Positions 52,395 to 61,713 of a stretch of 64,000 nt of DNA are shown in pieces. The notes beneath the pieces were generated by a model, which was not told where the DNA came from, did not search any database, and saw only the letters and a program-made list of their open reading frames with translations. Numbering within the stretch: the stretch's first letter is position 1; each line of letters starts with the position of its first letter. Where the stretch lies: assembly GCA_036675585.1 (NCBI GenBank), contig JAKFES010000042.1:16087-80086 (forward strand). The letters run 5' to 3'. The position numbers and the translations under genes are program-made. The stretch comes from Zeimonas sp036675585. GTDB lineage: Bacteria; Pseudomonadota; Gammaproteobacteria; Burkholderiales; Burkholderiaceae_E.

Positions 52395-53204
52395 TCATCC
52401 CTGCCACTGCATATAGAAGAACCCGGCGCTGAGCAGCGCGCCGAAAGCGATGATGAAACGACGCAGCCACAGCGCCGGGATGCGGCGCGCCCACGCTGCG
52501 CCCGCGTATCCGCCGACGGTGCCGGTGACGAGCATGACCAGCGTATGCGGCCACGAAACGGCGTCGGCGAGCACGAAGGTCGCCACCGCGACGCTATAGA
52601 TGACCGCCGAGAGCCAGTTCTTCAGCGCGTTGATTTCGTTCAGGTCTTCGAAGCCCTGGATCGCCAGCGACGCGATCATCAGGATGCCCATTCCGGCGCC
52701 GAAAAAGCCGCCGTAGATCGAGACGACCGCCTGGAACAGGTAGCCGCCGGCGCCGAAATGCCGGCTCGATTCGTCGCGCTCGTGCGCACGACGCAGCAGC
52801 ACGCGGATCCCCCCGGAGAGCGGGCCGCTGAACGCGAACAGCAGCGTGGCGAGCAGCAGCAGCCACGGAATGAGCGCCGAGAAACGGTCGTTCGACGTGC
52901 GCAGCAGCAGCAGTCCGCCGGCGATGCCGCCGACGAAGGCGATCGCCGACAAGGCCGGAAGGCTCGCCGAGAAACGGCGCAATTCCCGCCGGAAGGCCCA
53001 CGCTCCGGCGAGGCTACCCGGCCACAACGCAACCGCATTGCTCGCGTTGGCGATCACCGGCGGAACGCCGACCGCCAGCAGCGCCGGAAACGAAAAAAAG
53101 GTGCCCCCGCCGGCCACTGAATTCGCCGCCCCGGCGACGAAGGCGGCGATGGCGACGACGAGGATCTCGATGGCATCCAGTTGCGTGCACCTCCCGATCG
53201 GCAC
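52395..53204 (-). CDS. TauE/SafE-family (sulfite exporter-like) permease
   Basis: The roughly 269-residue membrane protein has about eight helices. The first repeat motif FVAGAANSVAGGGTFFSFPALLAVG and the second IYGGFFGAGMGILMIASLAIQG are the TauE/SafE duplications. Substrates are organosulfur or sulfonate anions. The longest frame starts at GTG 53204, but a strong GGGAGG at 53190-53195 lies inside it, 9 nt before CTG 53180. Family length fits that CTG (LDAIEILVV), so it may be the true start. Confidence 0.85.
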   Translation of the reverse strand: MPIGRCTQLDAIEILVVAIAAFVAGAANSVAGGGTFFSFPALLAVGVPPVIANASNAVALWPGSLAGAWAFRRELRRFSASLPALSAIAFVGGIAGGLLLLRTSNDRFSALIPWLLLLATLLFAFSGPLSGGIRVLLRRAHERDESSRHFGAGGYLFQAVVSIYGGFFGAGMGILMIASLAIQGFEDLNEINALKNWLSAVIYSVAVATFVLADAVSWPHTLVMLVTGTVGGYAGAAWARRIPALWLRRFIIAFGALLSAGFFYMQWQG

Positions 53205-53293
53205 TGTAACAACCGGACGCGTGGTGTCTTGCTGCGCAAGCGCGGGAACGAGCGAGGCCGGCTGCTGCGGCGAGCGGACCCGTACAGCGAGGA

Positions 53294-53329
53294 CGCCGGA
53301 CGCCCCACGTTTACGTGGGGTGTCCGGCG
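53294..53329 (-). terminator. Long hairpin downstream of lipoprotein gene
   Basis: A 16-bp stem (CGCCGGACGCCCCACG / CGTGGGGTGTCCGGCG) with one G-T pair and a 4-nt loop lies 10 bp after the lipoprotein stop. T-rich sequence flanks it only on the plus strand, but the only gene running into it is on the minus strand. A structural end for that transcript is likely. Confidence 0.6.
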
Positions 53330-53339
53330 GCTTTTCCGT

Positions 53340-55091
53340 TTACGGCTGCTTGGCGACGCTCAGCATGAAGAACCCTGCTCCGTAGTTGAGAGGGCTCCCC
53401 GTAATGACCCGCGTACTGGCCGTCACGCCCATCCCGCGCAGGTTCATCATGACCAGCGGCGACACCGTGGCTGCTTCGGCACGACGCATCAGGCCGTTGC
53501 GAGGCGAGTTGATCGCCAGGGTCTGCTCGCCTCCCAGCCCGTCACCACGAATGAAACTGCCCGGTTCGGGCGTATCGACGGCGGTGACGGTCCACGAGGA
53601 GGAGCCGAAATTGCCCTGGATCCCCGGCACCCCGAACGAACCACCGTCGGTCGTCCGGCCGTCCGGATGAACCGCCGCGCTCCAGAAGGCGCTGACCGTC
53701 CCGACCGGATTCATCGCCAGGACGCGCTGCTTCGTGCCGATCACCAGCGTACTCGTCGAATCGACCATCGCCAGCATCAACTCACCGCCGCCGGCCCGAT
53801 AGGCGAACATGCGCGCATCGATGTCCGACAGCTCTTCTCCGGCCCACGCGAAACCGCCCGCCGGGTTCACGACGAAGCCGTTCTCGCTCGCATCCGCTTC
53901 GTCTTCGCAGACCGTGAAGTCCGGCCCGACGCAATCCTTGAACTGCGTGAATCGGCCATCGGTGCCGATCGTGAACTCGGACATCAACGCCGCGAACGGG
54001 CTGACCTCGTCGTTGCGCTCCCACTCGAGCGTATTCCAGGTGCCCGCCAGATCGGCGAGCGGAATCTTCTGCTCGGGAAAGAACACCGCGAGTCGGTAAT
54101 CCGACGTACCGCCGAAATCGGTCGTCAGGACGCCGACACCGGCGGCCGAAACGACGGCGTTCACGACACCGCCGTCGTCGATCCACTGGTACTTGCAGGG
54201 ACCATCCGCGACGAGGGTTGAACTCCCCTCGTCGGAGAAGGTAGCCGAAAGCGTGGCGGCGTCGAAATCGAAGGTGATGGCGCGGCTTGCGGGCAATTCG
54301 TCCATCGGCGTCAGCATCCGATAGGTGCCGCTGCGAAACGACGGGCAGTTGGCGGCGGCCGTCTTCAGCAGCATCTCGGCCGGCAACGATGGCTCCCCAC
54401 TGGGCACACGGGAGGACGCCGGCGAGGTCTGCGCCACGGTCTCGGTCAACTGAGCCAGCGTTGTGCCGCTGCTCGAAAGCGCTGCGCCCAGTGCGTCGAG
54501 CACCTGGTCGAACGCGTTGCCCTGGCCACCTGCCCCGGTCGCCGCGACGAGTTCGCCCGTCAGCACGTCGCCGATGCCGGAGAAATCGATCCCCGCGCTC
54601 TTCAGCGTCTCGATGATCGCGTCGACCGCTGCCTGCACGTTCGCCTCGATCACCGTGTTCGCCGCGGAGCCGTCGAAGCTCGTGAAGAAGCTCGCCGGAT
54701 CTCCGCCGGCCAGACGCGCCATGATCAGTTCGCTGACCGGGGTGATGTTCGCCCGCGCGGTACTGCCCGTGCCGAGCGCCACGGAGTGGAGAAAATCACC
54801 ATTCTCCAGCGTGACGCGCAGCACGCACGGCAGCGAGGCGCCGCCTTCGACGGTGACCGTGTAGGTGCCGTCGTCGTTGGTCGTTGCGCTCCCGACCCCG
54901 CCCTTGCAGTTCGCATCGACCGGTTGGTTGGCGATCGCCAGCCCGGTCGCCGCCGTGCCCGCGACGGTCACGCTCGACTCGGCCAGCGGCGTACTGGAGG
55001 AACCCGACCCGCAAGCCGCCAATCCGACCAGGCCACAGGCCGCAAGCGCGGCGAGGCCGATTGGACGCCTTCTGAAAATGATGCTCGACAT
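53340..55091 (-). CDS. Large secreted lipoprotein of a Burkholderiales family
   Basis: The 583-residue product has a lipoprotein signal peptide (SSIIFRRRPIGLAALAACG) ending in lipobox LAAC near residue 23. A carboxypeptidase-regulatory-like beta domain follows (SVTVAGTAATGLAIANQPVDA, then DGTYTVTVEGGASLPCVLRV), then HSVALGTG and ANITPVSELIMARLAGGDPASFF. The C-terminal 250 residues look like a beta-rich domain of unknown role. Similar proteins are common in Burkholderiales. GGAAG precedes ATG 55091; an in-frame ATG at 55103 lacks a ribosome site. Confidence 0.75.
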   Translation of the reverse strand: MSSIIFRRRPIGLAALAACGLVGLAACGSGSSSTPLAESSVTVAGTAATGLAIANQPVDANCKGGVGSATTNDDGTYTVTVEGGASLPCVLRVTLENGDFLHSVALGTGSTARANITPVSELIMARLAGGDPASFFTSFDGSAANTVIEANVQAAVDAIIETLKSAGIDFSGIGDVLTGELVAATGAGGQGNAFDQVLDALGAALSSSGTTLAQLTETVAQTSPASSRVPSGEPSLPAEMLLKTAAANCPSFRSGTYRMLTPMDELPASRAITFDFDAATLSATFSDEGSSTLVADGPCKYQWIDDGGVVNAVVSAAGVGVLTTDFGGTSDYRLAVFFPEQKIPLADLAGTWNTLEWERNDEVSPFAALMSEFTIGTDGRFTQFKDCVGPDFTVCEDEADASENGFVVNPAGGFAWAGEELSDIDARMFAYRAGGGELMLAMVDSTSTLVIGTKQRVLAMNPVGTVSAFWSAAVHPDGRTTDGGSFGVPGIQGNFGSSSWTVTAVDTPEPGSFIRGDGLGGEQTLAINSPRNGLMRRAEAATVSPLVMMNLRGMGVTASTRVITGSPLNYGAGFFMLSVAKQP

Positions 55092-55354
55092 TCGTCTTCC
55101 CATTGAGATTGTTGTGTGTCTCCCCGCGCGATCCGTGCGCGGCCCGTGACTGTATGTGCGCCGCGATCCGGCCGAACGACGGAATACCGACCACACGGCG
55201 CGAATGGGACGAACGGTCGAAAATCGGGAACGAACGGCGGATAGGGCGTCGCGCCGTGTCGTTCTTGCGACAACTGCGCAGCCCGGTAGACTGCGGAAAC
55301 AACCCGGGCGCCTCTTCCCGACGTGGGGCCACCCGACCTGTGCATGCCGATTCG

Positions 55355-56233
55355 ATGACCGCCGAACTGTCCGCCGAGATCCTGCTCGAGGCCTGCGATC
55401 GAGGGCGTACGCTCGATCGCGCCAAGTACCTTGCGCTGACCGACCTGGCCCGCGCCGAAGCGCTGCAAACCGGAATCGCCGTCGCGCGCATCGCGCGCGG
55501 CGAGCGCCCGGTCGGCTACAAGATCGGTTTCACCAACCGCTCGATCTGGCCGTTGTACGGCGTGTTCCATCCGATCTGGGGCCCCATCTGGAACACGACC
55601 GTTCGCCACGTCGGCGCCTTCCCGAGTGCGGCCGACCCGAGCGGCAACGCGCCGACCGCAGAGGTCGACGTCGATTGCACGCATTTCGCGCAGCCGCGAC
55701 TCGAACCCGAGATCGTCGTCGGGCTGCGCGAGACGCCCCGGCGCAACACGCCGCGCGCGGTGTTCGATGCCGCCGAATGGATCGCGCACGGATTCGAGAT
55801 CGTGCAGTGCCCGTACCCCGACTGGCGCTTCACGGCGGCCGAGGCGATCGCCGCGCAGAGCCTGCATGGCGCGCTGATCCTCGGCCCGCGCCGGCCGATC
55901 GCGTCGCTCGGCAACGACCCCGACGCCGCGATCGAACGGCTCGGCGCCGTCGACTTCGAACTGTTCCGCGATGGCACGCTGGTCGCGCGTGGTCGCGGTG
56001 CCGACGTGCTCGACGGGCCGCTGCACGCGATCGCGCATCTCGCGCACGAGATGTCGCTGCGTGGTCACTCGATCGAGCCGGGCGCGATGATCAGCACCGG
56101 AACGCTCACCGATGCGCAGCCGCTGCGCATCGGACAGTGCTGGTCGAGCCGTCCGGGTGAGCTCGACCTGCCCGGTGTGGCGATCCGCGTCACCGGTGCC
56201 GCAGACCCGACACCGCCGCCGGTTCTGCGGTAG
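55355..56233 (+). CDS. 2-keto-4-pentenoate hydratase / fumarylacetoacetase-family protein
   Basis: The 292-residue enzyme belongs to the FAH superfamily. VGYKIGFTNRSIWPLYGVFHPIWGP near 53-77 and RLEPEIVVGLRETP near 111-124 give the metal-binding Glu residues. ISTGTLTDAQPLRIGQCW near 250 matches hydratases of the MhpD type, which act in meta-cleavage of aromatic compounds. No other pathway gene is adjacent. The ATG at 55355 is chosen; a GTG lies 5 codons upstream. Confidence 0.85.
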   Translation: MTAELSAEILLEACDRGRTLDRAKYLALTDLARAEALQTGIAVARIARGERPVGYKIGFTNRSIWPLYGVFHPIWGPIWNTTVRHVGAFPSAADPSGNAPTAEVDVDCTHFAQPRLEPEIVVGLRETPRRNTPRAVFDAAEWIAHGFEIVQCPYPDWRFTAAEAIAAQSLHGALILGPRRPIASLGNDPDAAIERLGAVDFELFRDGTLVARGRGADVLDGPLHAIAHLAHEMSLRGHSIEPGAMISTGTLTDAQPLRIGQCWSSRPGELDLPGVAIRVTGAADPTPPPVLR

Positions 56234-56242
56234 ATTATCGCC

Positions 56243-56419
56243 ATGACCCGCCTGAGCCCCGCGCAACGCACCGCCGGCACGGCCCGAATCGTGCTCACGG
56301 CGGGCATCCTGTTCGCGGCCGAAGCGCTGTGGCGCGGGTCGATCGCCCGCGTGCTCATGGCCGCGGCGCTGCTCGTCTTCGGCGGCGGCTTGCTCATCCT
56401 CGCCAAGCAGGCCGACTGA
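56243..56419 (+). CDS. 58-residue two-helix membrane protein
   Basis: A short frame reads MTRLSPAQRTAGTARIVLTAG and then ILFAAEALWRGSIARVLMAAALLVFGG, ending ILAKQAD. Two hydrophobic helices (about 14-30 and 34-54) are joined by a short basic loop. TAGATT lies six bases before its ATG and contains the stop codon of the preceding gene, so promoter and gene end may overlap. Its stop is 15 bp before the next gene's TTG. I do not recognise the family. Confidence 0.6.
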   Translation: MTRLSPAQRTAGTARIVLTAGILFAAEALWRGSIARVLMAAALLVFGGGLLILAKQAD

Positions 56420-56434
56420 AGGCCGCCCTTCGTC

Positions 56435-57676
56435 TTGAAGGACGTCGCGTTTTTCACGGTCGATGCGGTCCCGATCGACCGGGACCTGCAGGACGCCGGC
56501 AGCGTCGGCCCGGAGCTCGCCCACCTGGCGGGCAGCTACGCGAACAGCCCGCGCGCCCTCGTCTTCCGCAATCCGTCGTCCGACTGGCGCCTGTTCGTCG
56601 TGATGCTGCCGCTCGCGTCGCGGCTGTCGCTGATGACGAACCCGATCTTCGCGCATCTCACGCGCGCCTGGGGACTCAACGCACGCTTCGTCGGCGTCGA
56701 CCGCGATCACCTCGCCTACGATTTCCGCGCGCTGCTGTCCGACCGCACGCTGCGGCTGCTGGTCGACGTGCTCGCGCGCAGCGAAGTCGCGCCGGAATCG
56801 GCCCGCCGCGGCAACGACGCGCTCGACCTGCTGTTCGCTTCGCTGGCCGACGAGATGCTCACGGCGCTCGACCGTCGGCGCGACGACTGGGGCCGGCATC
56901 TCGATCGCGAACATCGGCTCGAGCCGCATGCGCCGGGATCGCTGTTCGACCGGACCGGCCGCTATCCCGATTTCCTCGCCAGCCTGCGCGCGGCGCTGCG
57001 CGACGAGATCATCGACGTCGAGCTGTACGGCCGGGCGCTGCGCTCGATCGATCTGCGCGAGGACACGATCGACGCGCGCGTCGCGACGGTGATCGAATCG
57101 GCGCTCGATCCGGTCACGCTGGCCAAGCTCGCCCGAACGGGCGCCGGGCGCCATCTCGGCTGCTACAACTGGCTGCGGCTCGACCGGCGCCACGCGGCGC
57201 CTCGCGCGCACCTGCTCGCGCGGCTGCCGTCGTTCGCGAATTTCTTCGCCGACGCGCTCGTGCCGCTGGATGCCTGCCTGCCCGACACCGATGCGTCGCT
57301 CGAGAGCGAAGCATCGTTTGCCGACGCACCGGTCGACGAACCCGTGCGCGCGCCGCGCGCCACGTTCGAGCTGCGCCCGCTCGCGTCGCGCGAGCGCAGC
57401 GCGCACAGCCTGTACTGGGCCGCGATGCTCAAGCGCGCGATCGACGCCGGGCAGGACCGCGCCGTCATCGAGGCGATCGCACAACGCTTCGCGGTCTCCG
57501 ACAACGTGGTGCGACGGATCTGGCGCGAGCGTCCTGCCGCGCTGGGCCAGCCGCCGACCTGGCACCTGGCGCAGATCCTGCGACGGCTGCACGCGAGCGC
57601 CGAACGCGAATGGCCGGCCGATTCCGCCGGCTGGCAGGCGCTGATCGCGAGCTCGGTTCCGACCGAAGCGAACTGA
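56435..57676 (+). CDS. Unrecognised 413-residue protein with C-terminal HTH-like segment
   Basis: No known family is recognised. The N-terminal part is mixed alpha/beta with FFTVDAVPIDRDLQDAG, VFRNPSSDWRLFVVMLPLA and GLNARFVGVDRDHLAYDF. The middle is long helix, rich in Asp and Arg. The C terminus has AVIEAIAQRFAVSDNVVRRIWRERP, which looks like a helix-turn-helix, then WHLAQILRRLH. The TTG at 56435 is the first start after an in-frame stop; GAAGG lies 12-16 bases before it. It is convergent with the heptose-glycan operon. Confidence 0.6.
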   Translation: MKDVAFFTVDAVPIDRDLQDAGSVGPELAHLAGSYANSPRALVFRNPSSDWRLFVVMLPLASRLSLMTNPIFAHLTRAWGLNARFVGVDRDHLAYDFRALLSDRTLRLLVDVLARSEVAPESARRGNDALDLLFASLADEMLTALDRRRDDWGRHLDREHRLEPHAPGSLFDRTGRYPDFLASLRAALRDEIIDVELYGRALRSIDLREDTIDARVATVIESALDPVTLAKLARTGAGRHLGCYNWLRLDRRHAAPRAHLLARLPSFANFFADALVPLDACLPDTDASLESEASFADAPVDEPVRAPRATFELRPLASRERSAHSLYWAAMLKRAIDAGQDRAVIEAIAQRFAVSDNVVRRIWRERPAALGQPPTWHLAQILRRLHASAEREWPADSAGWQALIASSVPTEAN

Positions 57677-57736
57677 GCCGAAGGCGCGACGCCGGCGCGC
57701 GCGCCGCCCGCGCGCGGCCGATCGCGCCCGCTGCGC

Positions 57737-58723
57737 TCAGTCGCCGCGCACGAGCGCGGTCAGGCAGTGCGTCCACTCGTCGGCGAAACGTCCGATCGAA
57801 AAACGAGCGAGCGCATCGGCACGCGCGGCCTCGCCCCAGCGGCGCGCAAGCGCCGGATCGTCGAGCAGCGTTCGCATGACGTCGACCAGCCGGTCGACGT
57901 TCGTGTCGGCGTAGCCGTTCACGCCGTTGCGGATCACGGTGGGCAGCTCGGTGGTCGCCAGTGCGACCACCGGCATGCCGATCGTCATCGCCTCGAGCAC
58001 CGACAGGCCCAGGCTCGTGTAGCGGATCGGGTTGAAGAAAAAGCGATAGCGCGACACGAACGACGCCAGCTCGAGGTTGGGCACCTCGCCGATCCCGCCG
58101 ATCGCTTCGGAACCCATTCCGACCAGCGCCAGCGGCACCCGCCTGCGCACGGACTCGAAGACGTCGGCCCCGAGCCGCCGCCCGCGTTCGCGCAGGTGAT
58201 TGACGACGACGATGCCTTCCGTGCGGTCGCCGCGATAGCGCACGGCGTCGGGAACGAGCACGCCGTGCTCGATGACGCGCGTGCGCGCGCGGCCGTTGTC
58301 CCACATCAGCGCGTTGAAGTGCGTGACGTGCACGATGAGCGCGTCGCCGTCGGCGGCCGGGTGCCGCGTGGCCGTCGGATGCTGCTGCGGCGGGTCGTGC
58401 TCGAGATACGCGGTGGGCAGCGCGCGCTGCGCCTCGCTGAGCCATCGATGACGGTCGTCGTCCCAGTGGCGACGCGACTGGTACAGCACGCAATCGAAGG
58501 ATTCGCCGGCCACGCGCCCGGCGGCGATCTCGTGCACGTTGGCCCCCCACGGCAAGGTGCCGACCCGGCCCGCATGGCCCGGCGGATGACCGGGCAGCGT
58601 GACCAGATGGAAGTCGTGCGCGGCCTGGCTCAGGTAATAGAGGTAGTTGCCGTGCACGTGCCAGGTCAGCACGCGCAGGCGGCGGCCGGGCGCGCCCGCC
58701 CCCGGCACACCGCGTTCAGGCAT
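57737..58723 (-). CDS. Glycosyltransferase (GT4-like)
   Basis: The 328-residue protein has LRVLTWHVHGNYLYYLSQA at the N terminus and a GT-B C-terminal half. The latter shows ERGRRLGADVFESV, FFFNPIRYTSLGLSVLEAMTIGMPVVALATTELP near 228-262 (given in parts) and NGVNGYAD. The E-x7-E pattern of retaining GT4 enzymes is present (SLGLSVLEAM). The donor is unknown. It is the last gene of the six-gene unit, overlapping the preceding heptosyltransferase gene by 8 nt. ATG start. Confidence 0.82.
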   Translation of the reverse strand: MPERGVPGAGAPGRRLRVLTWHVHGNYLYYLSQAAHDFHLVTLPGHPPGHAGRVGTLPWGANVHEIAAGRVAGESFDCVLYQSRRHWDDDRHRWLSEAQRALPTAYLEHDPPQQHPTATRHPAADGDALIVHVTHFNALMWDNGRARTRVIEHGVLVPDAVRYRGDRTEGIVVVNHLRERGRRLGADVFESVRRRVPLALVGMGSEAIGGIGEVPNLELASFVSRYRFFFNPIRYTSLGLSVLEAMTIGMPVVALATTELPTVIRNGVNGYADTNVDRLVDVMRTLLDDPALARRWGEAARADALARFSIGRFADEWTHCLTALVRGD

Positions 58724-59891
58724 GCCCGTGTGCGAGCGGGCTCGTCGTCAGGTGGTGCATCGCGAGCTCGAATACGCGATCGACGTCGATCCCGCGCGCG
58801 CACGGATGCCCTTCGATCGGACACACCGGATCGGCACACGGCCGGCACGGCAGGTCGAGCGCGAGCGTCGGATGAAGAGTGCGATCGAGCGGACGCCAGC
58901 GACGGATCTCGCTGCCCGATGCGACGACGACGCTGCGCGTGCCGACGGCCACCGCCATGTGCGACACGCCGGTGTCGTTGCAGACGAGCAGCCGGCTGGC
59001 CTCGATCGCCGCAGCGAGCTCGCCGAGGCCGGTCGCGCCGCACAGGTTCGCCGCCTGCGTTCGCATCGCGCGCACCATCGACGCTGCGAGATCGGCCTCG
59101 TCCGCGCTACCGGTGATCGCGACCTGCCAGCCGTGCAGCGCGAGGCGGTCGGCGATCTCGGCGAAGCGCTCGACACCCCAGCGGCGCGACGCGAAACGCG
59201 CGCCGGGGTGAACGAGCACGAGACGCTTCGGATCGAGCGCGTGCGCGCGGGCCAGTCGTTGCCACGCGAGGCGCTCGCCGTCGTCGATCGGAAACTCGAG
59301 CTCGCTGCCTTGCCGCTGCAGGCCGAGATGGTCGACGACGCACAGCAGGCGTTCGATCTCCGGGCCTTCGCCCGGCCAGGGGACGAAATCGTCGCCCCCG
59401 TTCTCTTCGCTGCCGCCGGGCCGAAAACCGCAGGTCCGGCGGGCGCCGAACAGCCGCACGATGCCGTTGGTGCGCTCGCCGCTGCCGTGCAGCTGCAGCG
59501 CCAGATCGAAGCGCCGGGCGCGGGCGCTCGCGAAGAACGACGGCAGGCGCTCGCCGCGCACCGACTGCTCCGGCAGCGCGTGCGCGCCGGGAAAATCGAT
59601 CCAGTCGTCGACGTAATGGCGGAAGCGCCGCGCGAATTCCGCCGACGACGGCAGCCCGATCAACGTGATGCACGCGTCCGGGTACCCGCGACGCAACGCG
59701 CGCAGCGCGGGCACCGCGCACAGCAGGTCGCCGAGCTGCAGCGCGCGGAACACGCCGATGCGCCGCACCGGCTCGACGGCCTGCGCGGGCGCGGGGGTCG
59801 CATCGCGCGACGCGACCCCGTCGTAGCGCCGCGCGCTCGTGCGCGGCGCGTTGCTTCGTACGATGGGCAACTCCATCCGATCGACTGCCAT
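58716..59891 (-). CDS. GT9 heptosyltransferase-family protein (second)
   Basis: The 391-residue GT9 enzyme has RRIGVFRALQLGDLLCAVPALRALRRGYPDACITLIG near the N terminus (parts), VHPGARFASRRWGVERFAEIADRL near 235-258 and LLVCNDTGVSHMAVAVGTRSVVV near 305-327, which are ADP-heptose-binding motifs. The C-terminal CRPCADPVCPIEGHPC is the cysteine cluster also seen in WaaF-type enzymes. ATG 59891 has AGGAG 11 bases upstream; 59918 and 59876 are alternatives. It lies close behind the other GT9 gene. Confidence 0.88.
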   Translation of the reverse strand: MAVDRMELPIVRSNAPRTSARRYDGVASRDATPAPAQAVEPVRRIGVFRALQLGDLLCAVPALRALRRGYPDACITLIGLPSSAEFARRFRHYVDDWIDFPGAHALPEQSVRGERLPSFFASARARRFDLALQLHGSGERTNGIVRLFGARRTCGFRPGGSEENGGDDFVPWPGEGPEIERLLCVVDHLGLQRQGSELEFPIDDGERLAWQRLARAHALDPKRLVLVHPGARFASRRWGVERFAEIADRLALHGWQVAITGSADEADLAASMVRAMRTQAANLCGATGLGELAAAIEASRLLVCNDTGVSHMAVAVGTRSVVVASGSEIRRWRPLDRTLHPTLALDLPCRPCADPVCPIEGHPCARGIDVDRVFELAMHHLTTSPLAHGHA

Positions 59892-59896
59892 CCGGT

Positions 59897-61117
59897 CTAC
59901 TGCTCCTGTGGATTCCATGGTGAAACGGATTGCGAAAACGCCGTGCGCGCGGCCAGGCCGGCGACGGCTTCGATCGGCGCCCGGGCGGCGCGAGACCGCG
60001 CGCGGCGTCCGATCGGCAACTCGGCGACGCGCGCGGGCGCACCGAGCAATTCGAGCGATGCCGCGACGACTTCGCTCGCGGGAACCCCGGCGAGGCACGC
60101 GTGCGTTCCGGTCGGGCACACGCTCTGGTAGCAATGGCGGCACGCAACGTCGCGATTGAGCACGCGCGCGGGCACCTGCCAGGGGCCATGCTGCGGATTC
60201 GTCAACGCATACAGGTCGACGACCGGCGTGCCGAGCGCCGACGCGACGTGCACCGGCCCGGTGTTGTTCGCGACGAGCAGGTCGGCGCCCTCGATCGCCG
60301 CGCCGAGCTCGCCCAGCGCCAGGCGGCCCGACAGGTCGTGCACGCCTTCGAGGCCCTGCCGTCCCGATGCCTCGACGATGCGCGCGACCAGGTCGGCCTC
60401 GCTCGCGTCGCCGGTGAGCACCAGCGCACGCGGCTGCCGCGCTGCGAGCTCGCGCACGACCTCAGCGTAGCGCTCGGCCGGATATCGGCGCGACGGCGCG
60501 CTCGCGCCCGGGTGCACGACGATGCGCGGCGCCGCCGGATCGACGCCTGCGGCGCGCAGCTTGCCCGCGAGCGACGCGCGCTCGTGGTCGTGGACGCGGA
60601 ACGAGAGGCGCGTGTCGGCCGGGCGCGGCGCGAACGACGCGACGAGATCGAGCTGGCGCTCGGTCTCGTGGCGCAACTGGCGCTCGGGCTCGGTCTCGGG
60701 GACCCAGTCGGTCAGCAGCAGGTACGGGTTCTCGCGGCAGTGCGCAAGCCGCAGCGGAATGCCGGCCAGGCGGCAGACCAGCGCGGCGGCAAGCGGGCTC
60801 TGGCTGTACGCGGTGAAGATCACCGCCGCATCGAAGCGATGCGCGGCGAGCACGTCGATGAGCGCACGGTCCACGTCGCTCGGCGAGTCGTGCGAACGCT
60901 CGTTGCGCACCCACGGCGCCTCGTAGCGCAGCGTCGAGTCGATCTCCGGCACGTGCGCGGCGACGCGCACGCCCGACGCGGACGCGAGCAGCGTCAGCCG
61001 GCGCGACGGGCGCGCGCGCCGGATCGCACGCAGGGCCGGCGTCGTCATCAGCACGTCGCCCATGTTGTCGAGCCGAACGCAGAGAATGCGCTCGGCACGC
61101 GCCCACGCGTCGTTCAT
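59897..61117 (-). CDS. GT9 heptosyltransferase-family protein (first)
   Basis: The 406-residue enzyme begins RAERILCVRLDNMGDVLMTTPALRAIRRARPSRRL and carries VVHPGASAPSRRYPAERYAEVV near 230-251 and LLVANNTGPVHVASALGTPVVDLYA near 310-334. The cluster CRHCYQSVCPTGTHAC near 360 resembles heptosyltransferase II. It shares the general plan of its downstream neighbour but is not a recent copy; the two differ widely in sequence. ATG overlaps the gmhB-like stop (ATGA). Confidence 0.9.
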   Translation of the reverse strand: MNDAWARAERILCVRLDNMGDVLMTTPALRAIRRARPSRRLTLLASASGVRVAAHVPEIDSTLRYEAPWVRNERSHDSPSDVDRALIDVLAAHRFDAAVIFTAYSQSPLAAALVCRLAGIPLRLAHCRENPYLLLTDWVPETEPERQLRHETERQLDLVASFAPRPADTRLSFRVHDHERASLAGKLRAAGVDPAAPRIVVHPGASAPSRRYPAERYAEVVRELAARQPRALVLTGDASEADLVARIVEASGRQGLEGVHDLSGRLALGELGAAIEGADLLVANNTGPVHVASALGTPVVDLYALTNPQHGPWQVPARVLNRDVACRHCYQSVCPTGTHACLAGVPASEVVAASLELLGAPARVAELPIGRRARSRAARAPIEAVAGLAARTAFSQSVSPWNPQEQ

Positions 61118-61713
61118 GCCGGCAGTCCGAGCGCCTTGCGCGACCACGCCCCCACGATCAGTCGTGCCGCCTCGTGGAGATCGCGCACCAGATGATCGGG
61201 CCGGCGGAAGACCCCGCCGCGCCATTCGGTTTCGTTGCCGTTGCACAGCAGGACGCCGCGGCATCCGGCGCGCTTGCCGGCCTCGATGTCGTCGAGGATG
61301 TCGCCGACGAGCCACGAGCGCTTCAGGTCGATCGCATGCTCGTGCGCGGCACGATGCAGCAGCCCCGGCGCGGGCTTGCGGCACTCGCACGCAACGGAAT
61401 ACGGCGCGACGCTGCCCTGCGGGTGATGCGGGCAGAAATACGCGCCCGAGAGCGTCGCCCCGCACTCGTCGAACATCTCGGCCAGCCGTTCGCGCACCGC
61501 GTCGAGCCGCGACGCGTCGAAGTGCCCGAGGGCGACGCCCGCCTGGTTGCTGACGACGAACATCGGCACGTCGATTGGCGCGAGAGCCTCGAGCGCTTCG
61601 CGCGCACCGGGTGCGAAACGCATTTGCCGCGGATCGGCATTGAACGCAACGTCGTCGAGCAGCGTTCCGTCCTTGTCGAAGAAGAGCGCGGGGCGCAAGC
61701 CGTTCAAGGCCAC
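61114..61713 (-). CDS. gmhB: D-glycero-D-manno-heptose 1,7-bisphosphate 7-phosphatase (GmhB-like)
   Basis: The 199-residue HAD phosphatase has the nucleophile motif FFDKDGTLLDD (Asp13, Asp15), MFVVSNQAGVALGHF near 52-66, the GmhB zinc loop CPHHPQGSVAPYSVACECRKP and WLVGDILDDIEAGKRAGC near 145-162. It supplies heptose-1-phosphate for ADP-heptose. GTG 61713 follows GGGAG closely and lies inside the SDR gene's end (10-nt overlap). No hldE or hldD gene is in the window, so precursor supply is shared with the LPS pathway. Confidence 0.9.
   Translation of the reverse strand: MALNGLRPALFFDKDGTLLDDVAFNADPRQMRFAPGAREALEALAPIDVPMFVVSNQAGVALGHFDASRLDAVRERLAEMFDECGATLSGAYFCPHHPQGSVAPYSVACECRKPAPGLLHRAAHEHAIDLKRSWLVGDILDDIEAGKRAGCRGVLLCNGNETEWRGGVFRRPDHLVRDLHEAARLIVGAWSRKALGLPA

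Noticed and set aside
49500..53120. 1206-codon plus-strand open frame
   Set aside because: It runs antisense to pckG and the TauE-like gene, whose proteins are complete and well conserved. It is a GC-rich shadow frame.
54968..57592. 874-codon minus-strand open frame
   Set aside because: It is antisense to the hydratase-family gene and the 413-residue gene and has no recognisable domain; composition is shadow-like.
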